Source of the DNA: Pseudomonas sp. S35
GTDB taxonomy: Bacteria; Pseudomonadota; Gammaproteobacteria; Pseudomonadales; Pseudomonadaceae
NCBI RefSeq assembly: GCF_009866765.1
Contig: NZ_CP019431.1
Location: 4,030,001 to 4,094,000, forward strand
Length of the DNA: 64,000 bases
Direction of reading: 5' to 3'
Shown here: piece after piece, positions 1 through 6,701 of the stretch
How the letters are laid out: every line of letters starts with the position of its first letter
Position numbering within the stretch: position 1 is the stretch's first letter
Position numbers and translations under genes: made by a program
Notes under the pieces: generated by a model
Told to the model about the DNA's origin: nothing
Seen by the model: the letters and a program-made list of their open reading frames with translations, nothing else
The model's database searches: none

Positions 1-1
1 G

Positions 2-751
2 GTGATATTGCTGATTTCAGATTTGCATCTGATCGATACGCGCCCGGACATTACCCGGGCGTTTCTGGATCTGCTCCACGGCCGCGCCCGTGGCGCCCAG
101 GCGTTGTACATTCTGGGGGACTTCTTTGAAGCCTGGATTGGCGACGACGGCATGACCCCCTTCCAACGCTCCATTTGCGAGGCTCTGCGTGAGCTGAGCG
201 ACAGCGGCACCCCGATTTTCATCATGCACGGCAACCGCGACTTCCTGATCGGCAAGGCATTCTGCAAAGCAGCAGGCGCCACCTTGCTCAAGGACCCGAG
301 TGTCGTGCAGTTGTATGGCGAACCTGTGCTGCTGATGCACGGCGACAGCCTCTGCACCCGCGACCTTGGCTATATGAAGCTGCGGCGCATCCTGCGTAAC
401 CCGATTGTGCTGTTTATCCTGCGCCACCTGCCCTTGCGTACCCGCCACAAGCTGGCGCGCAAGCTGCGCAGTGAAAGCCGTGCGCAAACACGCATGAAAG
501 CCAACGACATCGTCGATGTGACGCCCGAGGAAGTCCCACGGGTGATGCAGCGCTTTGGCGTGCGCACCCTGGTCCACGGCCACACCCATCGCCCCGCCAT
601 TCATAAGTTGCAGATTGGCGAGCAGTCGGCCAAGCGCATTGTGCTGGGGGATTGGGACAAGCAAGGCTGGGCGTTGCAGGTGGATGAGCAAGGGTTTGCG
701 TTGGCGGCGTTTGATTTTGTGAACCCGCAGTTGGCGCTGCCTGGCGCCTGA
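2..751 (+). CDS. lpxH: UDP-2,3-diacylglucosamine diphosphatase LpxH
   Basis: LpxH hydrolyses UDP-2,3-diacylglucosamine to lipid X and UMP, a step of lipid A synthesis at the inner face of the cytoplasmic membrane. The calcineurin-type metal motifs are all visible in the 249-residue protein: SDLH (D7, H9), GDFFE (D40), HGNRD (N78), MHGD (H113) and HGHTH (H192-H196). Length matches the family (about 240). A GTG start at base 2 gives the usual N-terminus [10 protein letters not shown], so the gene is probably complete, but its ribosome binding site lies outside the window. Confidence 0.95.
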   Translation: MILLISDLHLIDTRPDITRAFLDLLHGRARGAQALYILGDFFEAWIGDDGMTPFQRSICEALRELSDSGTPIFIMHGNRDFLIGKAFCKAAGATLLKDPSVVQLYGEPVLLMHGDSLCTRDLGYMKLRRILRNPIVLFILRHLPLRTRHKLARKLRSESRAQTRMKANDIVDVTPEEVPRVMQRFGVRTLVHGHTHRPAIHKLQIGEQSAKRIVLGDWDKQGWALQVDEQGFALAAFDFVNPQLALPGA

Positions 752-771
752 TCCAATGTGAACAGAGAGCA

Positions 772-805
772 AAATGTGGGAGGGGGCTTGCCCACTCCCA
801 CATTT
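772..805. repeat. REP-type inverted repeat between convergent genes
   Basis: AAATGTGGGAG and CTCCCACATTT form a perfect inverted repeat around GGGCTTGCCCA. It is the common Pseudomonas extragenic palindrome and lies between the ends of lpxH and the facing MFS gene. It could form a hairpin for transcripts from both sides; that role is inferred. Confidence 0.8.
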
Positions 806-828
806 GATTGCATTCCAGCCCTTGCCGA

Positions 829-2358
829 TCAGTGCCCCGAAGCAGCCGGCCCCGCTTTTGCGGTAAACGGCGGCTTCGCCAGCCACACCAGCAACATCAA
901 CGCCATGAACATCCACCCCAGCAACGTGAAGTAATCCACGGTGGACATCATGTACGCCTGGCTGGTGAGGATCTGGTCCAGTTGCGCATAGGCCTTGTGC
1001 CCTGCCCCGCCGAGCGCCTGCAAGGCATCACGGGTGGCCGAGTCGTAGGTAGTCATGTTCTCGCTCATGTACGCATGGTGCTGGTCGGCCCGGCGAATCC
1101 AGATCCAGGTGGTCAGCGACGCCGCGAAGCTGCCGCCCAACGTGCGCAGGAAAGTCGCCAGGCCCGCGCCGTCGGCAATCTGGTGCGGGGGCAGGTCGGA
1201 CATCAGGATGCTCAGGGTCGGCATAAAGAACAGCGCCACGCCAATGCCCATGAACAACTGCACCAGGGCGATGTGGGTGAAGTCCACTTCATTGGTGAAG
1301 CCGGCGCGCATAAAGCAGCTCAGGCCAATCGCCAGGAACGCCAGCCCCGCCAGCAGGCGCAGGTCGAATTTGTGCGCGTACTTGCCCACGAACGGTGACA
1401 TCAGCACCGGCAGGATCCCGATCGGCGCCACCGCCAGGCCAGCCCAGGTGGCGGTGTAGCCCATCTGGGTTTGCAGCCATTGCGGCAGGATCAGGTTGAT
1501 GCCGAAGAAGCCCGCGTAGCCCAGGATCAACACGATGGTGCCGATGCGAAAGTTACGGTGGGCAAACAGGCGCAGGTTGACCACCGGATGCTTGTCGGTC
1601 ATTTCCCAGATGATGAACACCGCCAGGGCAATCACCGAAATCGCCGCGCCGACGATGATGAAGTTGGATTCGAACCAATCCAGGTCGTTGCCCTTGTCGA
1701 GGATGATCTGCAAGGCGCCGACCCCCACGATCAAGCTCAACAACCCGACGTAATCCATCGGCTGGTAACTGGTGACCACCGGGCGCTTCTTCAGTTGCGA
1801 ACGCACCACCATCACCGCAAAGATGCCGATGGGTACATTGATAAAGAAGATCCAAGGCCAGCTGTAGCTGTCGGTGATCCAGCCACCGAGGATGGGCCCC
1901 GCAATCGGCGCGACCACCGTGACCATCGCCAACAACGCCAGGGCCATGCCGCGCCTCGCCGGTGGGTAGACCGCGATCAACAGGGTCTGCGTCATCGGGT
2001 ACAACGGCCCGGCGACCAGGCCTTGCAGCACCCGGAAGCCGATCAACTCAGGCATGGACGTGGAAATCCCGCACAGGAACGAGGCCAGTACAAACAGGAT
2101 CGTGGCCCACAGAAACAGCTTCACTTCGCCAAACCGGCGGCTCAACCAACCGGTGAGCGGCAAGGCGATGGCATTGCTCACCGCAAACGAGGTGATCACC
2201 CAGGTGCCCTGCTCCGAACTCACGCCCAAGTTGCCGGAAATGGTCGGCAACGCCACGTTGGCGATGGTGGTGTCGAGCACCTGCATAAAGGTCGCCAGCG
2301 ACAGGCCAATGGTGGCCATCAACAGGCTGGGTGGCGTGAAGGAGGCGTTATTGCTCAT
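829..2358 (-). CDS. DHA2-family MFS efflux pump (EmrB-type)
   Basis: Inner-membrane drug:proton antiporter of the DHA2 (14-helix) family, 509 residues, the usual length. The N-terminus has the family motif LDTTIANVALPTI followed by GWLSRRFGEVKLF (MFS loop 2-3 signature). Long hydrophobic segments continue to the C-terminus. The ATG shares one base with the TGA of the upstream adaptor gene, so the two are translationally coupled. With the adaptor and the NodT lipoprotein it should form a tripartite EmrAB-TolC-like pump. The substrate cannot be read from sequence. Confidence 0.93.
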   Translation of the reverse strand: MSNNASFTPPSLLMATIGLSLATFMQVLDTTIANVALPTISGNLGVSSEQGTWVITSFAVSNAIALPLTGWLSRRFGEVKLFLWATILFVLASFLCGISTSMPELIGFRVLQGLVAGPLYPMTQTLLIAVYPPARRGMALALLAMVTVVAPIAGPILGGWITDSYSWPWIFFINVPIGIFAVMVVRSQLKKRPVVTSYQPMDYVGLLSLIVGVGALQIILDKGNDLDWFESNFIIVGAAISVIALAVFIIWEMTDKHPVVNLRLFAHRNFRIGTIVLILGYAGFFGINLILPQWLQTQMGYTATWAGLAVAPIGILPVLMSPFVGKYAHKFDLRLLAGLAFLAIGLSCFMRAGFTNEVDFTHIALVQLFMGIGVALFFMPTLSILMSDLPPHQIADGAGLATFLRTLGGSFAASLTTWIWIRRADQHHAYMSENMTTYDSATRDALQALGGAGHKAYAQLDQILTSQAYMMSTVDYFTLLGWMFMALMLLVWLAKPPFTAKAGPAASGH

Positions 2359-3554
2359 CAGCGCTGCACAGCCTTGGGAGCGGTGACGCTATTGTCATGG
2401 ATCAACTGGGTGATCATGGCATCGGCTTCAGCCAGTTGGCGGTCATACACGTTGGTGGTGAACGAGGCTTTTTGTGGCGCTTGTTGCGCCAGCACCGGGC
2501 CGCTCTGGTCGTGCAGGTCTACGCTCACCACAGTGCTCAAGCCCACGCGCAGTGGGTGCTTGGCCAGCTCTTCGGCATTGATATGGATACGCACCGGCAC
2601 CCGTTGCACGATCTTGATCCAGTTACCCGTGGCGTTCTGTGCCGGCAACAGGGCAAACGCGCTGCCGGTGCCGGCGCCAAGGCTGTCGACGGTGCCGCTG
2701 AACTTGACGTCGCTGCCATAGATATCCGACTCGATGTCCACCGGCTGTCCGATGCGCATGTCGCGCAGTTGGGTTTCCTTGAAGTTGGCGTCGATCCACA
2801 GCTGGTTCAGCGGGATCACCGCCATCAACGCAGTGCCCGGCTGCACACGCTGGCCCAGTTGCACGGTGCGCTTGGCCACGTAACCGGTGACCGGAGCGAT
2901 CAGCGTGCTGCGCGCATTGGTCAGGTAGGCCTGGCGCAATTGCGCGGCGCCAGCTTGCACGTCCGGGTGGGACGAGATCACCGTGTCGTCCACCAACGCG
3001 TTGCTGGTCTTGAGTTGCTGCTCAAGGTTGGTCAGGGCGTTCTTCGCGGCGGTCAGGCTGTCACGGGCGTGGGACAGTTCTTCCTGGGAAATCGCTCCAC
3101 CCTGGGCCAGGGTTTTACGCCGATTGAAGTTGTCCTGGGCGGTCTGCACGTCGGCCTTCTGCGCGTTGACCTGGGCCTTCATGCCGTCGACGTTGCTGTA
3201 CAAACCGCGTACTTGGCGCACAGTGCGCGCCAGATTGGCCTGGGCACTTTGCAGGCCGACCGCGGCATCATTCGGGTCAAAGTTGATCAGCACCTGGCCT
3301 TCGTGGACCAAGTCGCCATCGTCGGCGCCGATACTGACCACCGTGCCGGTGACCAGCGGGGTGATTTCCACCACGTTGCCGTTCACGTAGGCGTCGTCGG
3401 TGCTCTCGTTGAAGCGCCCGTAGAACTCGTGCCAGGCCCATACGCCAACAACGCTGAGGATGACGATCAGCGCAAGGCCAACCAACATGACTTTGCGTTT
3501 GCGCGGGTTGCTGTCGTTTGTGTCTGTTGCGGTGTTGCTGTCGGCAGTGGCCAT
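2358..3554 (-). CDS. HlyD/EmrA-family periplasmic adaptor
   Basis: Membrane-fusion protein that links the MFS pump to the outer-membrane channel. One membrane anchor (about residues 21-43) is followed by a first lipoyl half (VVEITPLVTGTVVSIGADDGDLVHEGQ), an alpha-helical hairpin with many Gln/Ala residues (about 95-200), and the second lipoyl half and beta barrel (APVTGYVAKRTVQLGQRV). At 398 residues it is typical for EmrA. It sits 15 bp downstream of the NodT gene and overlaps the pump gene by one base. Confidence 0.92.
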   Translation of the reverse strand: MATADSNTATDTNDSNPRKRKVMLVGLALIVILSVVGVWAWHEFYGRFNESTDDAYVNGNVVEITPLVTGTVVSIGADDGDLVHEGQVLINFDPNDAAVGLQSAQANLARTVRQVRGLYSNVDGMKAQVNAQKADVQTAQDNFNRRKTLAQGGAISQEELSHARDSLTAAKNALTNLEQQLKTSNALVDDTVISSHPDVQAGAAQLRQAYLTNARSTLIAPVTGYVAKRTVQLGQRVQPGTALMAVIPLNQLWIDANFKETQLRDMRIGQPVDIESDIYGSDVKFSGTVDSLGAGTGSAFALLPAQNATGNWIKIVQRVPVRIHINAEELAKHPLRVGLSTVVSVDLHDQSGPVLAQQAPQKASFTTNVYDRQLAEADAMITQLIHDNSVTAPKAVQR

Positions 3555-3569
3555 GACAAATACCTCAAA

Positions 3570-5021
3570 TTATTCCGTGCGAGTGGCTGGGGTGGTCGAC
3601 GCCACGTTGTCGGCGCTGTAGCCGCCGCCCAGGGCCTGCATCAATTGAATCGACAAAGCGATTTGCCCGGCATTCAAGGTCGCCAACTGACGCTGGGCCT
3701 GGAGCAATTGCTGCTCGATGCTGAGCACGTCCAGGTAGTTACCGATCCCCGAGCCGTAACGCTGAACCACGGTGTCATAGGACTGCTGGGCAATGTCCGT
3801 GGCATGTTGCTGGGCCAGGATCTGCCGGCCGGTTTCGCGCAGTTGCGACAGGGTGTTGCCGATATCACCCAAGGCTTGCACCAGGGTTTTGTTGTACTGC
3901 GCCACGGCCAAGTCGTAGTCGGCATCGCGGGCATCAAGGTCGGCGCGCAGGCGGCCGCCATCGAAGATCGGCAGGGAGATCGTGGGAGCGATATTGAAGA
4001 AGCGGCTCGGCGAGCCGAACATCGCGTCCCCCAGCAACGACTCAGCCCCGGCGCTCGCGCTCAGGTTGAGGTTGGGGTAGAAGCGCGTCTTGCTCGCCGC
4101 AATGTCCTTGCTAGCGGCCTCGACTCGCCAGCGCGCAGCGATCAGGTCCGGGCGCCGGCCCAGCAGTTCGGCAGGCAGCACCGACGGTACGGCGACGGCA
4201 GCCGGTGTCAGCACGCTGGGGCGCGCCAGTTCATTACCACGATCCGGGCCTTTGCCAAGCAACACGGCGAGGGCGATCTTGGCGCTCTGCAGTTGTTTTT
4301 GCGCATCGATCAACTGCGACTGGGAGCTGGCTTCCAGGCTTTCGGTCTGCTGGTACTGATACTGGCTGTCGATACCCGCGCTCAGGCGGCGTTTGCTCAA
4401 GTCAAGCATCTGCCGGGTGCGCTTGAGGTCGTCGGTGGCCAGGTCACGCACGATATGGGCCTGGCCCAGGTCGCTGTAGGCCTTGGCCACATCGGCGGCC
4501 AAGGTCAGGCGTGCGGCCTGCTGGTCGACTTGCGCGGCGCGTGCTTGGCCCAGCGCGGCTTCCCAGGCGGCGCGCTGGCCACCCCAGAGGTCAAAGGTGT
4601 AATTGAAGCTGGCGCCGATTTTTCGCACGGTGGAGTAGGCATCGCCCTGCCCCAGAGGGTCCTGGTCCTTGGCCAGCCGCGAGCGTGTCACACCGGCGCT
4701 GGCATCCAGGGTCGGCATGCGCGACGCATCGGCGGCGTAAGCGGCCGCTTCGGCCTGGTGGGCACGGGCGCTGGCCACTTGCATGTCGGGGCTGTTTTGC
4801 AGGGCTTCATGGATCAGGCCATCAAGCTGTGGGTCACCGAGGCTTTTCCACCAATCGGCGCTGGGCCAGGCCGCGTTCGACAGGGTCACGCCGCTCAGGG
4901 ACTGAGCGGTTTGCAAGGTGTTGGCATCGAGACGCCGGCCTTGGGTGTCGAGGCCACTGAAGTTGGCGCAACCGGCCATGCTCATGGCCACGAGCACCAG
5001 GCATAAGGCACGTGTATTCAT
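3570..5021 (-). CDS. NodT-family outer-membrane efflux lipoprotein
   Basis: OprM/NodT-type outer-membrane channel, 483 residues. It has a lipoprotein signal with lipobox MAGC (Cys18), then two outer-membrane-efflux repeats; the segment around LLGRRPDLIAARWRVEAA is the family signature. Its ATG overlaps the stop of the upstream MarR gene by 4 bp (ATGA), so the regulator and the pump form one transcript. It completes the tripartite pump encoded downstream. Confidence 0.93.
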   Translation of the reverse strand: MNTRALCLVLVAMSMAGCANFSGLDTQGRRLDANTLQTAQSLSGVTLSNAAWPSADWWKSLGDPQLDGLIHEALQNSPDMQVASARAHQAEAAAYAADASRMPTLDASAGVTRSRLAKDQDPLGQGDAYSTVRKIGASFNYTFDLWGGQRAAWEAALGQARAAQVDQQAARLTLAADVAKAYSDLGQAHIVRDLATDDLKRTRQMLDLSKRRLSAGIDSQYQYQQTESLEASSQSQLIDAQKQLQSAKIALAVLLGKGPDRGNELARPSVLTPAAVAVPSVLPAELLGRRPDLIAARWRVEAASKDIAASKTRFYPNLNLSASAGAESLLGDAMFGSPSRFFNIAPTISLPIFDGGRLRADLDARDADYDLAVAQYNKTLVQALGDIGNTLSQLRETGRQILAQQHATDIAQQSYDTVVQRYGSGIGNYLDVLSIEQQLLQAQRQLATLNAGQIALSIQLMQALGGGYSADNVASTTPATRTE

Positions 5022-5491
5022 TTCTTACCTACCCGCAGGATAGTGATGGGATCACCCGCCGCTATCAGAATTTTCTTGAGGATCTTTTCCAGGGTTTCCA
5101 ACTCGCCAGGCTCCAGTGCGCCCGCCAGTTGGTTCAGCGCCTGGGCGCCGATGTGCGGCAGCATGTCCGCCAGGCGCTGGCCGTCCTGCGTGAGCACCAA
5201 CTGCACTTGGCGGCGGTCCAGCTCGGAGCGCTGGCGACTGAGCAAGTTCTTTTGCTCCAGCCGGTCGAGCATGCGGGTCATCGAACCGCTGTCCAGGGAC
5301 AGGTGGCGGCACAGCTCCGCCGGGGTGTCGACGCCGAACTGGGCCATGATGATCAACACCTTGAACTGCGCGGCAGTGATGCCGTGAGGTTCCATGTGGG
5401 TGTCGATGATGCGGTCCTTGAGAATCGCTGCGCGGCCCAGCAACAGGCCGAGATGGCAGTTGTGGAAGTTTTCAGGGGTGAAGTGGGGCAT
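5018..5491 (-). CDS. MarR-family transcriptional regulator of the efflux operon
   Basis: Winged-helix regulator of 157 residues. The MarR core is visible: helix-turn-helix around TPAELCRHLSLDSGSMTRMLDRLEQKNLL and the wing SELDRRQVQLVLTQDG. It is the first gene of a four-gene efflux operon with a 4-bp overlap to the next gene. Two palindromes lie immediately upstream, so autorepression with ligand-induced release is the likely mode. The ligand is unknown. Confidence 0.92.
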   Translation of the reverse strand: MPHFTPENFHNCHLGLLLGRAAILKDRIIDTHMEPHGITAAQFKVLIIMAQFGVDTPAELCRHLSLDSGSMTRMLDRLEQKNLLSRQRSELDRRQVQLVLTQDGQRLADMLPHIGAQALNQLAGALEPGELETLEKILKKILIAAGDPITILRVGKK

Positions 5492-5507
5492 CGAAAGTCA
5501 CCTTATT

Positions 5508-5553
5508 ACTGCCTAGGCAGTTAATGTATGACGAGATGTTACTGCTTAGGCAG
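5508..5553. promoter_or_regulatory. Two palindromic MarR-type operators
   Basis: ACTGCCTAGGCAGT (5508-5521) is a perfect 14-bp palindrome. A near copy, TACTGCTTAGGCAG, lies at 5540-5553, about three helical turns away. Both are directly upstream of the MarR start codon at 5491, a typical place for repressor sites covering the promoter. Assignment to this MarR is inferred from position. Confidence 0.7.
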
Positions 5554-5606
5554 CGAATGTCAAATGGAATAATTAGCTTGCTTGGTAATTCGCGGATGAG
5601 GAGTGG

Positions 5607-5625
5607 TTTCTAAGGATTGCCTGAT
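5607..5625 (+). promoter_or_regulatory. Shared 19-bp motif, copy 1 (adhesin gene)
   Basis: TTTCTAAGGATTGCCTGAT ends 62 bp before the ATG of the adhesin gene. Near-identical copies precede the first hybrid kinase (6649) and the pilin gene (14573). A weak -10-like TAATGT follows 22 bp downstream at 5648. It is probably the binding site of the locus response regulator; this is inferred. Confidence 0.65.
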
Positions 5626-5687
5626 GGGTATCGGCGGGCTGCGTGGCTAATGTGGTGTGCTCTTTGGCCCACACACAAAACTCCCTT

Positions 5688-6647
5688 ATGAAGCGCTTGA
5701 AACAACCATTGATTTTCGCTGCAGTGATGTCGCTGGCTTACTCGTCAGCCGCCGTGGCGGCAACGGACTGCACGTTCAACGGCTCCAACAGCATAAACGT
5801 TAATTTCGGAGCAAGCCTGGCGAACGGCAGCCTGACGATCGCGCGAGACACGCCCAACGGAACGGTGGTCTACGAGGAGTCCCAGTCGATGATCGCTACC
5901 GGTTGGAGCTGTAACGAGACTGCGCCCTACGGGGTACTCATGAATCCTTCGCTTGGGTCTGTTTCCGCCAAAGTCTCGACTTTTCCGTTGGGTAACACAG
6001 GGCTCTCGTTTCGCATTTGGATAGACGCTTTGAGCCGCTACGAATCCTCCGTGCGCCCAATGGAGCCAGGCAACTATGGCATCCCCGCTGGCAGTTACCG
6101 ACTCGAAATCGTCAAATCAGGCGAATTGGCCTCGCAGGTCAAAATCGAAGCCGGCAGCCTTGCGACCCTGATACACAATAACCTGACCCTGAAAGCCTTC
6201 CTCCTGAGCAACCCGCTGATCTTGAACGCGTCCTCCTGCCAGACGCCTTCCGTCCAGGTCGCCATGGGCGACGACTATCAACTGCATGAATTTGGCGACG
6301 CTGGCGCAACCCCGCGCACGGTCCGCTTCGACATCGGCCTGAACCAATGCCAGGCCGGCATCAAGAAAGTGACCTATGCGCTCAAGCCCACCACCCCCGT
6401 CATCGACGCGGCCAAAGGCATCGTCGCCCTGAACGGCAGCTCCACCGCCACCGGCATCGGCCTGCAAGTGATGGATGAGGCCGGTCAACCCATCGTGTTC
6501 GGCGCGCCCTACACCTTTGGCGGTTTCACCACCACCGGGACGAATTTCAAGATTCCCTTGTCGGCAGCCTACTATCGCCTGCCCACCGGCGAGCTCAAGG
6601 CCGGCAGCGCCAACACCGAAGTCACCTTCATCATGAACTACCTTTAA
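5688..6647 (+). CDS. Two-domain fimbrial adhesin (tip protein) of the Roc-linked pilus
   Basis: Secreted fimbrial protein of 319 residues. The ATG at 5688 was chosen because it starts a clean signal peptide (MKRLKQPLIFAAVMSLAYSS, ending AVAA); an upstream GTG at 5643 would add residues that do not fit a signal. An N-terminal receptor-type domain with a Cys pair is followed from about residue 175 by a fimbrial pilin-like domain with a second Cys pair, ending in NTEVTFIMNYL, the donor-strand beta pattern. This two-domain layout is that of tip adhesins. The gene stands alone, about 9 kb from the pilin-chaperone-usher genes, across the signalling genes. Confidence 0.75.
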   Translation: MKRLKQPLIFAAVMSLAYSSAAVAATDCTFNGSNSINVNFGASLANGSLTIARDTPNGTVVYEESQSMIATGWSCNETAPYGVLMNPSLGSVSAKVSTFPLGNTGLSFRIWIDALSRYESSVRPMEPGNYGIPAGSYRLEIVKSGELASQVKIEAGSLATLIHNNLTLKAFLLSNPLILNASSCQTPSVQVAMGDDYQLHEFGDAGATPRTVRFDIGLNQCQAGIKKVTYALKPTTPVIDAAKGIVALNGSSTATGIGLQVMDEAGQPIVFGAPYTFGGFTTTGTNFKIPLSAAYYRLPTGELKAGSANTEVTFIMNYL

Positions 6648-6648
6648 C

Positions 6649-6667
6649 AATCTAAGGATCGTCTGAT
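6649..6667 (+). promoter_or_regulatory. Shared 19-bp motif, copy 2 (first hybrid kinase)
   Basis: AATCTAAGGATCGTCTGAT lies in the 54-bp gap between the adhesin stop and the first kinase ATG, ending 34 bp before the ATG. It matches copy 3 at 16 of 19 positions. TAGAGT at 6690 is a weak -10 candidate with the same 22-bp spacing as at copy 1. Confidence 0.65.
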
Positions 6668-6701
6668 TTTTCCTACACCCGGCCACCCCTAGAGTGCCGG
6701 C

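Noticed and set aside
2397..5006. Open frame of about 870 codons on the plus strand opposite the efflux operon
   Set aside because: It mirrors the codon pattern of the recognised NodT and HlyD genes on the other strand and its protein (rich in Gln, His, Arg) matches no family. It is a GC-rich shadow.
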